From Arthrobotrys musiformis (lineage: Eukaryota; Ascomycota; Orbiliomycetes; Orbiliales; Orbiliaceae), in the NCBI GenBank assembly GCA_036971715.1, contig JAVHJL010000002.1:1024501-1088500 (forward strand): 64,000 bases of DNA. Reading direction: 5' to 3'. The notes beneath the pieces are model-generated. The model ran no database searches. It saw only the letters and a program-made list of their open reading frames with translations, and had not been told where the DNA came from. A program made the translations under genes and the position numbers. This document shows, piece by piece, positions 1-12,753 of this stretch; within the stretch, counting starts at the first letter, position 1; every line of letters starts with the position of its first letter.

Positions 1-778
1 ACTTGTTTCTGTCGTTGTCTTTTCCAAATCCAGCTTAAATCAAGCAGGAAGAGCACGAAAAAAAAAAAAACTCCTACCCCGCCGAGAGATCTAGTCCACA
101 GACGCTGACCTCGTGGCCTAGTCTCGACAGCCGAGGAAAGAGAGAGAGAGAGAGAAAGAGAGAGAAGAAACATACCCGATGAAAAGCTTCGACATGGTCG
201 CGAGCACAATGAATCGTTCTGAGATACACAAGTAGTTTTTGTATGAAGGGGGATGAGGATGGGAGATGAAAGAGGATGGGAGAAAGAGGTTGATGGCTAG
301 TTTTCTCTTTTCTGGGGATTTCGATGGTGCAACCAACCAAGTAACTCCGTTGCTGGCGGGGTGTGTGTGCCTCCAAAAAAAAAAAAAAAAAAAAAAAAAA
401 AATTAGTTTTCTCGCATGTGGGTCGTCGGGACAATAGGAAGAAAAGCCTGCTGCCGTGCCATCGAATTGGTTTAACCCCAAACAGGCTGCACGCCCCAAA
501 AGCGTCTACGGCAACACAACAACACTGCTTTCGCCTGCAGATGATATCATCCTCCCTCCGCATTCTCCAACATAAAACACCATCGCACCCCTCTTCTACA
601 CCCCCCTCATAACCCCCCTCCATAACTATCACCATTATCACCACTAGGCTTCCATATTCTATACTAGTTTCCAAAAATTTATATAGGAACACTACCAGTC
701 AACCAATATACTCCCAACCAGAGTCTTTTATATCAAAGAAGAAAAAAAAAAAAATCTGCAAAGAAATAATATCAAAAA
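1..778. other. intergenic, left edge of window
   Basis: I see no credible gene here. The stretch holds a GA-rich run near 138-170 and a 28-base poly(A) run at 375-402. The 3' part would serve as promoter and 5' UTR of the + strand gene starting at 779, which is preceded by an A-rich leader. Short open frames across the poly(A) run translate to poly-Lys or poly-Phe and look like noise. Confidence 0.6.
375..402 (+). repeat. poly(A) homopolymer, 28 nt
   Basis: Uninterrupted run of 28 A bases. There is no flanking target-site duplication or retroposed gene that I can recognise, so I treat it as a simple repeat rather than a processed-mRNA tail. Confidence 0.9.
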
Positions 779-1365
779 ATGTCGACCATCGTAATCCCAA
801 CCAGCACTTCGGTCACCGAATCCGCTGTCATCAACGCCCCGCTCTCCGCAGTCTGGCACCTCATCAAGCTCAATTCCTTCCCACAGTGGTGGTCTGCCCT
901 CCAGAGCAGCGAGACCGTCACCGGTGTCTCTGACGAGACTGATGTATATCTTTCCTAACACCTATACTCATTTTATATGATATTTAATACTAATGGTATC
1001 GTGATATAAAGGTCTACAGATGGACTTTCAAAGACGGCACCGTCGTTGAGATCAAGCAAGAGGCTCACTCCGGTACATAACACATCTCTATCTCTTTACC
1101 AATATGAAATATAACTAATATATATAAATTAGCAATCGACCACTACATCACCTACTCAGCCATAACCTCCACCCCAGCCACAACCTACTCCTCCGTCATC
1201 TCCACCGTCCGTCTCTTCCCCATCACCTCAGGCCCACAAGCCAACTCCACTTTCATCCAATGGAGCGCCAACTTCAGCGGTGATGCCGATGCAGGCGTTA
1301 TCCAAGACGCCAGGTATAAACGTCAAGAAGGATTGGCCGATTTGGCCAAGAAGGTTGGCAAATAA
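779..1365 (+). CDS. SRPBCC / polyketide cyclase-like (Bet v1 fold) protein, 152 aa
   Basis: Three exons (779-943, 1012-1072, 1133-1365) join in phase to 153 codons including TAA; the ATG at 779 follows an A-rich leader. The N-terminal half has the pattern of the SRPBCC/START-like family: an ESAVINAPLSAVWHLI strand followed by a turn with LNSFPQWWSALQSSE, then an acidic loop and a VYRWTFKDG strand. The C-terminal part alternates strand-like Thr/Ser/Val segments (YSSVISTVRLF, FIQWSANFSGDAD) and ends in an amphipathic helix rich in Lys, as in this fold. The length is typical of single-domain members. These proteins bind hydrophobic ligands; I cannot name the substrate. It is convergent with the INSIG gene. 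Assignment rests on pattern and length, so function stays open. Confidence 0.75.
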
Positions 1366-1886
1366 ATTCTTTTCGCTTTTTTGTATGAAAAATCATAAAT
1401 AGTTGGTTGGCGGTTGTAGAAAAGTTATTGTTTTTTTTGCGATGGGCGGTGTGAATACTGCATATCATCTTGGAGGAGGAATGTGGATTTTTGAACGGGA
1501 AAGGGAGAGTGTGGTATGGGCCGACAGGGGCGTATCGGTCTTCGTTTCCTTGGATGATATGCATGTGGATTTTTACCATATCATACATAGCATGGAAAGC
1601 GAATAAATGGGAATGTGAACATTCTTCATGACACCTGGGCATAATGCACCGTAAGCCTCAATTCTATAACTATCGATCTATCGTGATATCCAGCCGTGAT
1701 AATACACCATCTCAAAAGACAAAAGGAAAAGGTTGATTCGTTTTACAACTTTGGTAATAATAAAAGGTTCCGCTGTAGTTTACGGTAAGTCTATAAATAC
1801 AATTCCAATAACATCCCAAATCCCTCCCAAAAAGGTCATCCCGATTCAAGAAGTAATTCCGTCAAAATCAGTTTAAAAAAAGAACA
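1366..1886. other. intergenic between convergent genes
   Basis: Holds the 3' ends of two convergent genes. A short open frame at 1403-1606 has no recognisable protein character. Nothing else noted. Confidence 0.6.
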
Positions 1887-3088
1887 TCACAACCTCCTTC
1901 TCCCCCAAACCCTCCTCCCCAGATTCCCAAAACAAAGGCAACTGACGTAAAGCACACTAGCAATCCACGTCGTCGCGCCCCAAAACTGCATCTGCAATTC
2001 CGCGCCTCCGTGGCCCGTCAATGCCAACTTCCTCAGCTTCTCGATGATACCCACTCCGTCGTCGCTGGGGATGGCCACGAAGTCCGGATTGAAGCCGATT
2101 AAAAACATCGATCCGAATACGGCTACGATGGTGGAGAGCCAGAACCCCGTCCGCGTGCGGTCGAGAATATACCATAACACCGGATTTGCAGAGGCGAGGG
2201 TTAGTGATGCTTGCGAGGTTGATTGCCAGGGTAGTTTTCTCTGCATCACATAATCAGTCCCCAATTCCATTTTCAACAATTCAAAAAGGTAATACTCACA
2301 ATAGCATACGCAATCCCCACAAAGGCCCCAATACTCCTCACCGCCGGATTCCACCCAGGCGTAATAACCCCCGTCTCCCCAACCCCACCACCAACAGCAT
2401 TCCCATTCCCAACCTTCCCTTTCGAATCATCATCATCACTCCCACTCTCCCACACATACTCCTCCCAAACCCGATCAACCCACGGTAACAACCCTCCCAA
2501 AACCACCGCCGCAAAACCCCAAGACACCAAATACCCAATCGTATCCCTCTCAACCTGCACCTTCACAGGCGCAATATGACTCTGATCGTGTAACTGCGAG
2601 ATGATAAATCCATAACTCGCCCCGGCGGAGAATAACACCGTCAACCGTCCGATCTGCCTGATCACTCCATCATTCCGTTCTACCCGCGCGGAATGGTGGC
2701 GTGAGAGACTGGATAGAGGTCGTGAGCGTTTAGATGGTAACTCCGTCCCATCGTCGCCCGAGAGTTCGGTGGGCGAGGTGGGAACGCTGCTACCGTTCGC
2801 GAGGAGATTCGCGGAACTGGAGTGCCGTGTTGCACCTGGTGTTCCCGGAACGCTATCGTACGCCGATGGACCGTAGATGCCGAATAAAGCGCTTGTGGTG
2901 AGGTTTCTGATCGATTGGGAGCGTTTGGAGAGAGGGCCTGAGGGGGTTATCGTGCCGCCGTTCTCGGTTTGCGGAGCGTTCAGATGCTCGTTTGTGGGCG
3001 TGTCTGTGGGTGAGGGGTCGAAGTTGTCGCCGAGGATGAAGCCGCGTCTAGGGGTTGGTTTGTGGATTGGTGGTGATGAGTCTGTCAT
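1887..3088 (-). CDS. INSIG domain protein (insulin-induced protein family), ER sterol regulator
   Basis: Two exons (2300-3088 and 1887-2240, intron 59 nt) give 380 aa with a TGA stop. Residues 1 to about 130 are Ser/Pro/Thr-rich and probably disordered, with RSQSIRNLTTSALFGIYGPS as a fungal-type conserved element. The INSIG region follows: a membrane segment around LTVLFSAGASYGFIISQL, then YLVSWGFAAVVLGGLLPW, then VRSIGAFVGIAYAI, a long SLTLASANPVLWYILDR segment with DRTRTGF after it, and a last segment FWGATTWIASVLYVS ending in FGNLGRR. The order and the GLLPWVDR, DRTRTGFW and GNLGR signatures match animal INSIG proteins. INSIG members retain or degrade sterol sensors and HMG-CoA reductase in the ER. 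An acidic/Gly-rich insert (SGSDDDDSKGK) sits in the loop after the second segment. Confidence 0.9.
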
Positions 3089-4794
3089 CTTTGTTTGTAT
3101 ATCTTTTTCAGTCTTATTTTTATAATTGATTTATTGAGGTTTCGGTGGTGATGATGAGGTATATAAAAGATGGTAAGATTGTACGTTTTAACTTTCGCTG
3201 TCCGAATTGAAGCTTCAAATCAGCATCAAATCCCAATGGCGCAGTAATACCGAGAACGAAAAAACTCCGAGCTGCAGAAGAAGAACCTCAGCTCTTTTAA
3301 AGCAACATACCTTCCTCGAGCTCCCAGCAAGCTTACTATGTAATCAAATAATACGTGGAACTCCCCGAAAACCCAGTAACGTGACCCCCAATTGACCGAA
3401 TGCGAAAAAAAAGATCCAATATCGTGACCAGAAATTCCTCCCTTTTAAAATTTCCAAGGCAGAGAAGCAGAAAACTGTCAGGTGCTTCTGAACGGTCCTT
3501 TTTTGTTTTGGGTCTTGTACCCCAGCTTTTTTTTTCTTTCCCTTGTCGGATTCGGAACCCCGGTCGAATTATCAATGCCCGGACTTTTTCGGCCGGGAAC
3601 TTGTTGAACAAAAAAACAACCCTTCTTTTTTGGGGGAAGAACGGGATTTCCACACCGCGAATGCAGGCGGAGAAGGCGGTTTCTGTGAGGAAATTGGTAA
3701 AGAAGGTCTTAATGTTAATCGACGGGTGCACTTGTCATAATTAAAAGTGTGGAGGAGGAGGAAAGATGGGTTTTATATCCTTTTCAACCGCCAAAACCCA
3801 TCCAGGCTCGTGCTCGTCCCAACGAAACAAAAGAGTATCATATACAACCCCCCTCAATGGTCAATAGTCAAAGCACCATCGTTACAAAAAAACGTTTGCA
3901 AAAAAGAACTCTAGAACCATGCGAATTGAACAAACACGAATCCCCAAAAAGCATGTGAAAGTGTATTACTAACACACAAAAACAACGAGCGCGCGGTGGG
4001 CGGAGCATGTTTATAATTTAGCCTCGACATGCAGCGTGAGGAATGTACATTTGCAGCATTTTTCCCAACCATTGCCGCACTGACGCTGGGGGGGTCCCTT
4101 TTTGAATTTGTTCTCAACGGGTCTAGAATATTGAAAAGGTAGAAGGTTGGTAGTATTGGCTGGATAATGGCTGCGGAGATACTTGGTTGATACTTTGTAT
4201 CTCCACGGTACGATATACGATTTGTATGTGTGTGACCGGAACGGCCGATCAGTTGGTCGACGTCGGACAACGCAAAAAATACCACATTTAAGGGACGGAT
4301 ATTGGGGGCACAGTTGAGGTGGCTGGCGCCGAGACAATATTGGGGAGGGCCTGGTTACTATGATACCGGGGAGGGTTGGTTGCAAGCATGTATAACCTCG
4401 CAGGTCTCGAGGAGAGGTAGAGGGTTATACCATATGATACTTAACAGTGGGTCTACAGGCTCTATTAGAAAATAGTAGTATATATGGCACCGGCAGATAT
4501 CTAAAATTGTACAGATGGCAAAGCTTTGCATGTAAATTGAAATGTCTCTGCAAAGATATTTCAACCTACATGCCCAAACAATCCTTTTGTAATTATTAGC
4601 CGACTCCTTCAGTTGAATTAATAAAATTCACGGACACTGAAGTCTAATCGATATATATATATATAGAATCGGGATCTGGTTCGAGACAAATAGAATCGAC
4701 GACTTATAATAATCTAGATACACGCATCTATATTTAGCTTATTATTATCGGATGCTCCATGCGCGGTAGCACCTGGATCATTCTTTGGCCTAGT
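3089..4794. other. intergenic, 1.7 kb
   Basis: Holds the promoter of the INSIG gene and the 3' region of the NLR gene. Several 60-130 codon open frames occur on both strands but overlap each other and are full of low-complexity Phe/Lys runs from T- and A-rich DNA. I see no domain and no intron pattern that would make them genes. A short (TA)n run lies near 4652-4665. Confidence 0.55.
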
Positions 4795-7700
4795 TTAGCG
4801 GCTCCTGAGAAATAAAACCCCCCCTCCCGCCGAAGCAATCACTAAAAGGTTATCTCGAAAGGCGTGAGCCGTGATCCCAGTATACTTTTCGGGCAGCCGG
4901 ATAACCCTTTTCCCACCGTGCGCTATCCAATCGTCTTCAACAAACAAACATTTAGAAAGCACCGCAGGATACTCCTCCCCCCTCGGAAAAACAGCCCGGA
5001 TTTCTTCCGGGGAGGTCAAAATATCCGATACTCCGGTCCTCGTTCTTAGATACGGTGCGCTTTCGGGTGGTTCCGTGGCATAAACTTCCAGCGGAAATTT
5101 ATTTTTCTTAAAGTCTTCGGTGTGTCTGGAGAGAACGGTGTTCTCTAGGATATCGCAAACGGAGAGGAAGGAATCATTTCTTGCGGAATGTCGGACCAAG
5201 AGGAATTTGCTGTCTTGAGAAAAGCGTGTTTCGTTAATAGAGCCTTCAAACCCTTCGAGCGTACTTAGGTGCCGCAGATCTTTTAAGGTTTGTATTTTGA
5301 TAGTCTGTGATGACGGTTGTGGCGATAAAGGGTCGTCTGTTTTTGCATGTGTAACCGATGCAAAGAGCTCTCCGCCTTGGGAGAGGCTTGCAGCAAACCC
5401 ATCAGACTCAAAGTCAAGCTGTCCTAAATAACGACCGGATGATGCATCATAGGACATTATTGTATAGCCTCGAGGGGTGGGGGTATCAAATGTCCTTTCA
5501 CGCAGAGGTTCTTCGCGGCCGAAATTTTTCAACATAACCCTGAGTTCTTTGCCGTCTAACGAGAAGGTCATAGGATGCCTTACTAGTAGTGTAACGTTGG
5601 AGTGTTGATGGGGGTTCAAGTCTAGTGGGATCTCTTCTAAGGGATTGGCCTCAGCATCAAATGTAAGGAGTTTGACCCTAGGAACTGATTCCGAGCTAGG
5701 GTAAACGCACCCATACCCATATGCGAGCCTTTTCCCATCTGGTGAAACCGCAATACATCGGTTGGTATTGTCCCTTACCGGTTCGTTGGCTAAAGGTGTG
5801 CACAAGTACTTCCCCGTTACGGTATCCCACAATATTCCGATGCTATACATATAATCATCGCCCATTGACTCCACTGATAGGGATACAGCGGTTCCTGTAT
5901 CCTCGGAAATAATAAATTCATGTATCGCCATGTACATGTCCAGGCCCTCATTATTTGCAACCGGGTCAGTGTTGGTTTTCGGCTTCTCGAGCTCCCAGAC
6001 CAAAATTGTGCTGTTGTTGGACCCTAAAACGACGGTCTCACCATCCGGCGAGAAAGCTATGCTCGTAATGTGGCTTAAGTGATTAACCGGTATCTCGCGG
6101 GCTTCGCCACTAACCGTATTGTAGATTGAAATTTCATAACAGTATTGTGTCGTGCCGGTTATAACTATCTCTGAACCCGGAGAAATCGCGGTGGCTAAGC
6201 TATTGGCCTTAGGTCTTGCCACGATACCGGACCCTAACCTTCCCATGTGTGGGAAAGGAGAGAACATCTTCCCCCTGCTTCCAGGCTCTGGTGAGAACGT
6301 CATTGTCGCCAAGTCCCAATATTTAACTGCTACATTTTTGCGATCGCGACCGTAGAGTTCTGCAAATAAAACTAAAATCTTTCTTCCGCAAGGGGAATAA
6401 GATATCCGGTGGGCGCCTGACCATTCGGGATCGTATGTTCGGTCGACACTGCCGGTTTCAACGTCCATGAAGATAATACCATCATTCGAGGCCAAAGCAA
6501 TAACCCGGCCATCGGGCGAAAAGGTCATGGTATTTAAAAAGCGATCGGGAATGTTGCAAGTTCGAAGTAATGCACCCGTTTCTACATCCCATATTTTGAT
6601 TTCGGCGCTCCCTCGACCGTCAGCTGGGGCAAAATTTAGATTATTGAATGCGGCGGCAATTATCCTCCCGTTTGGCGAAAAGACAACCGGGTCTATCGGC
6701 TTACCGCAGCCTTCTAGGGTGTGCATAACTGTAGACATGTCTTTATCCCATAACCGGATAAATGCTAAATCGACACCACTCGAGGACGAAGTCAATGCTA
6801 TTGACTCACCGGTGGGCGAGATAGATATATCCGTTCCATGCCAAAGTCTTCGGTCAATGGACCGACACTCGGTTGCTGGTATTGCCTCTCCTGTGGCTAT
6901 GTTCCATCTCCGGACGATACCATCTCCGGAGGCTAGTATAAGCGTCTGACCATCCGGGGGGAAAGCTATACTATTAGAGCGGCAGTCATGGGCTTCTAAA
7001 ACTCGCAAGAGCTCGCCGGTTGTTGTGTTCCAAATCCGGATAGAAACTTTCGCCTTTATTGGGATCGAGACCGGGCTGGTTAATGCCGACGCTGTCGCGA
7101 TCATCTCGCTGTCTGGTGAAAAGGCCATGGAGCCGACAATTTCTTCGCAGCCTGTGAGGCTTTGGCATTCGTGGCCCTCCGGTATATCCCAGAGTTTAAC
7201 TGTAGCATCTCCCAGTGCGCATGCAAGCATCCTGCTATTGGGGGAAATTGATATGGCTTCGATGGCTGAACTGTAGCGCACAACAGTTACACACTCTCCC
7301 GTTTCTGCGTCGAATAGCCTCATAGTATTATTTGACTTCGATGCGATGAACTCCCCATTTGGTGAAAAGAGTATTGATGTTGTAGGATTGCGGCCGGGGT
7401 GGTCGGGCTCTTCGTTGGTAATCCCGGTCTCAAACGCTCTTAAGACCTTTCCAGCCTTTATATCCCAGAGCTTTAGTTCCCCTCTAAACAGATATGCAAT
7501 CAAGCGGCAATCCGGCGAGAAAGCTAGAGCATTAGCCTCCAGCTTGAGCTTATCCCAGGACTCATTGCTAGAGCTACTTTTAATCAATATCTTGTAGCTA
7601 GATCCCTTTTTCCTCGCAAGCAAGACCGTTTCGCCGTCTGTTGAATAGGCACCCTGATCGATTTTTCTATAGCCAAGGTTACTGGGCTTGCTCACGGTAG

Positions 7701-10700
7701 CATCCGTTTCATGGTCCCAAATCAATTTAAAGCCACCCCTTGATGTGAGTGTACCATTGGACATTATTTTCTTCCCATCCGAAGAAATGATCGTTTCACT
7801 GGTTGGACTCCACCTGTCAACCGCTCGTTTCAACATCATTCCCGTAAATCGATCCCAGAATACTACTTCAGCGCTGTCTGAACACGAAATGATTGTCTGG
7901 CCATCTGGCGAAAGGGTGAGGGAGTCGACGTAATTTCCGGGGGCTTTGATTGTCTGGAGTAATGGGCCCCACTCCTCCTGTACTGGATTTATATCAATAG
8001 AGCGACACCTATCGTTCTCGAACTGCTGGCGAACCAAACTTTGCTGTGGTGCGAATGACAGGGCCGAATAGTAGGTTTGAAGAGGTGCTTCCTGAATGAT
8101 CGAAGCAAAAGATAAAATAAACCGTCTTGCATCAGAGAGGAATCCATGTAAATCTGGGGCTGCTGCGGCCTGGTTTCTGTTAGCTTCAAGTTCGTGGGTC
8201 CGTAGAGTTGCGATATTCAAGTAGCTTACCTCGACCATAGACAACAAGAGTATAACGCCACGGATCCCCTCAAAAATCTTTCCAACCAAGCCAAGAGCTT
8301 CTAGCCAGTGCAGGAAATGTTTCTTGAGAAAAATGCGGATACTTTCTTCGCCACCGGTGCGGCCTGCCCCGCACCTTTCGGTCTGGGAGAAGTGGTGTAT
8401 CCAGTGGACACACGAGTACCGAACCGAGATCAACGGATCTGGGTGTGGGACCTGAATATTTTCCACGAGGAAGTCCGGCTGTTCGAGGTTATAGATATCT
8501 CTTTTCAAGGTCGTCGAGAGAGCTTTAAGTGACTGAGAAAATATCATATTGTGTCTTTCTGCACGCCAACCGGCCTCGTTAGGTATCAACAAGTCCACCC
8601 CCGTCTCTGACAAGAAGTCCATTGCTGATTGATGGATGATATAGACGTAGTTGTCGCGAATAGAAAAGAAAGAAGCGCATTGGTGTATAAGATTTTGGAC
8701 GATTTCCGGTTTCCCGGATACATTTTTTGGTAAGTGTGGTAGAACGGCTACCTCCTCCAAATGTAGAGGCCGGTACACTACCACGAGAGTCGATAGTATC
8801 AGCGAACACAGTCTTCGAGTCTCTGGCCGCTGCTGTTTGATTTGCTCAACCATTCTATCGTATACTGTCGACAATTCGGTCGGGAACTCTTCGAGAATTT
8901 GGTCTACGTCCCAGAAATTCGCCTCCTTTAACTCCCTGGTGATAAGAGACACCCAAAGAAATGTGCCATTGGCCTTTTGTCGCATCGTATCACGAACGGT
9001 GAGTATATCGACCTGATCACTAAATACCAACGATAATTCGGAGATGCTGTGTTCGATGTAGTTGTCGACGGCTTTAGAGACGTATTCCGCATTTGCCTCT
9101 GATTCGAGACGGAGCCTTGCACACGAATTATGGGATTTCAACCTCCGTTGGATATCTGCTATATTTCGGCTGGAGAGAATCCACTTAACATGCAAGAAGG
9201 TGGAGCTTTGGACTATAATATCGAGGAGCTTGCTGGCATCTATAGTGCATTCGTCGAGGGCATCCAAGAAAATATATACTCTCTTGTTCCCCAAATCCTT
9301 GAGAATGTTTGTAAAGATTGCAGACAAGGCAAACCAAGCGTTTGTGTCTTGGAAGAGCTGCTTCCCAAAGGCGTCGTACTTTTCTCGAACAACAGTAATA
9401 AGTGCCGGATGTTGTTCAAATAGCATGGAGATCAAACTACGTAGTGCCGCAGTTGCGTTATGGATCCGAGAATCAGTACCTTGGAAAAGGAAGTAAGATA
9501 GGAGGGTCTCAGCCGTCTTGTCCTCTAGCATTGTTGATGGACCTATTTCCTCGATAAGACCGCAAAGCAACATCGTTTTGCCTTTTCCTGGATCGCCCGT
9601 AATCCAAAGCACCTGAGTCTCGTCCCGTTTCCAAGCCTTGAAATCATCGTGTTCGAGAATCCAGGCGTATGAATCTTTGAGTAGATTTCCCTTGGTTTGA
9701 GTGATCCGTGCCTTGTCGTCGACAGGATTGGTGACACGCAAATCTGCAAGGCATTTTTGATCTTGTTCATCAAAACCGTCTAGCGATGTATATAGTCAGT
9801 GCGTGTACCTTCAAAATGCAGAATGATGATAGACTAAAAAAAAACCCACATTTGTTTAGAGTGGCTGTTGTGTGAGCTTCGGGCGGCGTGTATCTTTCAA
9901 GGACAGCTTTTGCTACAGAGGCCGCCGTAGCCGCAGCAAACGGCTGCCAAATTTTGTTCTTGTGGCTATCAGCGTAATCAGATACACCCTTAATGACTAA
10001 AGAGGGTGTCTCGTCGAAAGCCCCCGCCCCCTCCATCTCGAACGCGATAATATCTCCCTGGCGAGCAATCTGATCTCGGTGCTCACTCGACCGCATCACC
10101 GTATCTCCCGATGCAATATTTCCAATAAATATTTCAGGACGCTGCCTTTCCTCTTCCGTTGCCAGCTTTTGCTTTTTTTTGAGACGCAGCCTCACCATTA
10201 GCATATCTTCGTCGCACCCGAGGTCCTCACAGGATGTTCTGTCAGCTTCCTGACAGTAGTCCTCAGTGTCTCCAGCACATAACTGGCAGTTTCCCTCCTC
10301 CTCCTCCTGATGCTTGTGCGGGTATATAGCCTGGAACAATTTGTCTTGGGGAATCCCGGGATATCTGTAATCGGTCTCACTTTCTGTATCGACAGATGCC
10401 TTCTGCAGAACTGTTAAGTATTTGGCCGCATTCCTCTGGGCCTCTTTTCTTCCAGGCTCGGTTTTAAAGTATGCAAGAAGACCACTGAGCTCCTTGTTGA
10501 GACTGCCCAAGTTTCCCTCTTCCTCGGCCTTAGGGACGTGCTGACGACGGTATTGTCGGCCAAAGTCATACTGGAAAATGTGTTCACCGATAACAACATC
10601 ACCGAGGAGAACCTCGCGTTTTCCGGCCGAAGGAACCCCGCCACAGATTCCAACGAGCAGTGCAAGGCTGACATTATAGTAGCTTGACCTCATGCTCGCT

Positions 10701-11227
10701 GTGGATCCGGCTGCTGAAGACTTGCCCATTTTCGGGAGAAGCAGGAGCACAACATTGTGCTCACCAAGACGGCCATTTCGGTAAGTATTTAGGTCTCCCG
10801 GGGCGCGTCCGTATGTTTTACCTCCTTCATCCCACCATTGATCGATAAGAAGGCAGACGGCGTTGTATTCAATAGGCAGGGCGCAGATTATTGCAATTTG
10901 AAAGTCCTCGCGACTCGCCGGCCTTCTGTATCTCTGGCTCGTCTCCTGCGCAGCACTAGCCTCTGATATTCGGCTTACATTTGCATTTTCAGTCCTGGTA
11001 TCGAAAGGCAAACTATCTTCCTACACACATGCCGTCCCTTAGCTCGCGGTCAATCCGTGAAGCATTTGCCTTTGGGTAAAAAGCCTTACCTCAACGCCCG
11101 GACTACTGCTGGGCTCTTCAATCTCTGCTATTCGGTTCCATTTTGTCACTGGAATTCGAGCTGACTCCCCGCAACACTCGGAGTCCTCGAGATTACAACA
11201 AGCTGGTCGTTTCCGGGGTTGTGTCAT
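4795..11227 (-). CDS. PNP-NACHT-WD40 NLR-like STAND protein, 2,097 aa
   Basis: Three exons (11090-11227, 9850-11020, 4795-9779) join in phase to 2,098 codons. Residues about 86-425 form a PNP_UDP nucleoside phosphorylase-like domain (FQIAIICALPIEYNAV, LLVGICGGVPSAGKR, IIAFEMEGAGAF, KGVSDYADSHKN). A linker with CLADLRVTNPVDDKARI leads into the NACHT NTPase: Walker A GDPGKGKT at about residues 498-505 and Walker B VYIFLDALDECT near 604-615. From about residue 1054 to the end there are some 15-19 divergent WD40-like blades (SPDG...LWD, SPNG...LFD). The three-part layout is that of fungal STAND receptors; family members act in heterokaryon incompatibility or defence, with the N-terminal domain as effector. 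The blades are not near-identical, unlike the fast-evolving WD arrays of HET-D/E. The frame is open from end to end. The ligand and role are unknown. Confidence 0.93.
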
Positions 11228-12753
11228 TTTTTAAAGCTATTTTTTCGACTCTTCCTTCTCACGTATTTTGCTGGATTTTCTATCGGTGTGATTAGAAAGG
11301 GTTTTATTATGTTTGAGAAAAAAGCATCCGGTGTTTTTGACGGCTATCGAAGAGCTTAAGAAGCCTTTTCCGCAAGGCGTTTCTTCGATATTTAATGTTC
11401 CCCTGAGCGCGAAGGATTTGGGTGTGATTCGCCTGAGTTATCATCCTCCACAGCCTGCAACTACGCGCTCGCACGCACAAGCGCGGCACAGCATCTGCGT
11501 CCTTCTCCCGACTGCAACTAACAAAACAAGATCCGAAAAATAGAAGCAGGAAAAATAAAATAACGAAAAGTGTAAATATCAAGGTGTCAATTGCAAGATT
11601 GAATTATATCTGTAGAGTCCTTTGTGTGGCTTTTCTTTCTCTATATATTTATTATCTCGTCGCCAGAACCCATACTCAATTCGTTGGATATCTTTATCGA
11701 ACACTGCAACCAGGGTGGGAATTTCCAGTCAACGTTGCGAAGATTTTATAAGTCCGAAAGTACTCCATACGAAATTTCTTATAATTAAGTCTCTTTGATT
11801 TCATATTCAAACTTATGTTAGGCTGATATATGTCAGAAATACCTTTCTTCCTTTTCCGTTTTTTTTTTTTTTTTTTTTTTTCCCAAAAAAGGCAGCCAGG
11901 AAGTATCGTGATCATGAAATTGGATATCCAATATCTAAAGATATCTATACACCGAACACAGACTAAAAAGTTTATACGGGTGTACGTACCAATAACTACT
12001 TCAATTACAAGCGGATTCAAAGATAACGATATTTTACAATTTTTTTATATAATTAATTTAAACTGAACTATGGACAAAGGGTAGGCGTATGTAATCGATA
12101 TATATCAAGCTAGAAAGTCTCCCTAGTATATATGGCGGGCCAAAATGAAAAAAAAAAGTCATTTACAAACAATCGGTTTCGAACTAGAGAATTTCTTAGT
12201 AATTAAATAACAAAACGTTTCACATATAAATAAATGTCGACTTGTATATCTCAAATCTCACCGGTCACACTCTTGAAGTTTCGTCGAGCCACACTTCCAC
12301 GATACTAGCCTGCCGTCCTGCCTGCTTACGCCGTACCTACTGGCCTACCTTCCTAGGTACCTACTTACCAGCCCACTACCCACAAATATAAGGAAACGAT
12401 CTGCCTGCATACTCCTACAGATATTCTTTTATAGTGAAGGTTTAAAGCAGCGTATCGAGCTTCAAACAGTCCTCTATTCTCGAATTCACAAACGTATCGC
12501 TCTTCTCGAATGGCCGCATATATCGCTCCAAATTCTCTCCTTTTTTAAGATACCGCCAGGTGGGACCTGAAACATTCTACAGTCTACTAGTCTCCTGCCA
12601 AACCATAACGAGGTAAAACGTAGTATACGAAAAAAAAGAAATCCACGACTTTTGATCTATGATAGATGACTATAATACAAATATAATCCCATCCAAACCC
12701 TCGCTACCCCCAAAAATCACCCAATAAACGCCAACCCCAAAATAAAAGAGACC
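11228..12753. other. intergenic, 1.5 kb
   Basis: Contains the NLR promoter and the 3' region of FCF1. There is a 23-base poly(T) run at 11859-11881, a TACC/CCTAC-rich patch near 12330-12390, and otherwise AT-rich sequence. No open frame here looks coding. Confidence 0.6.
11859..11881 (+). repeat. poly(T) homopolymer, 23 nt
   Basis: Uninterrupted run of 23 T bases in intergenic DNA; simple repeat. Confidence 0.85.

Noticed and set aside
74..692. Open frames crossing the poly(A) run
   Set aside because: They encode poly-Phe or poly-Lys from the homopolymer and have no other protein signal.
3336..3744. Overlapping open frames of 114-131 codons on both strands
   Set aside because: Composition follows T/A-rich DNA; no domain, no neighbouring exon, both strands open at once.
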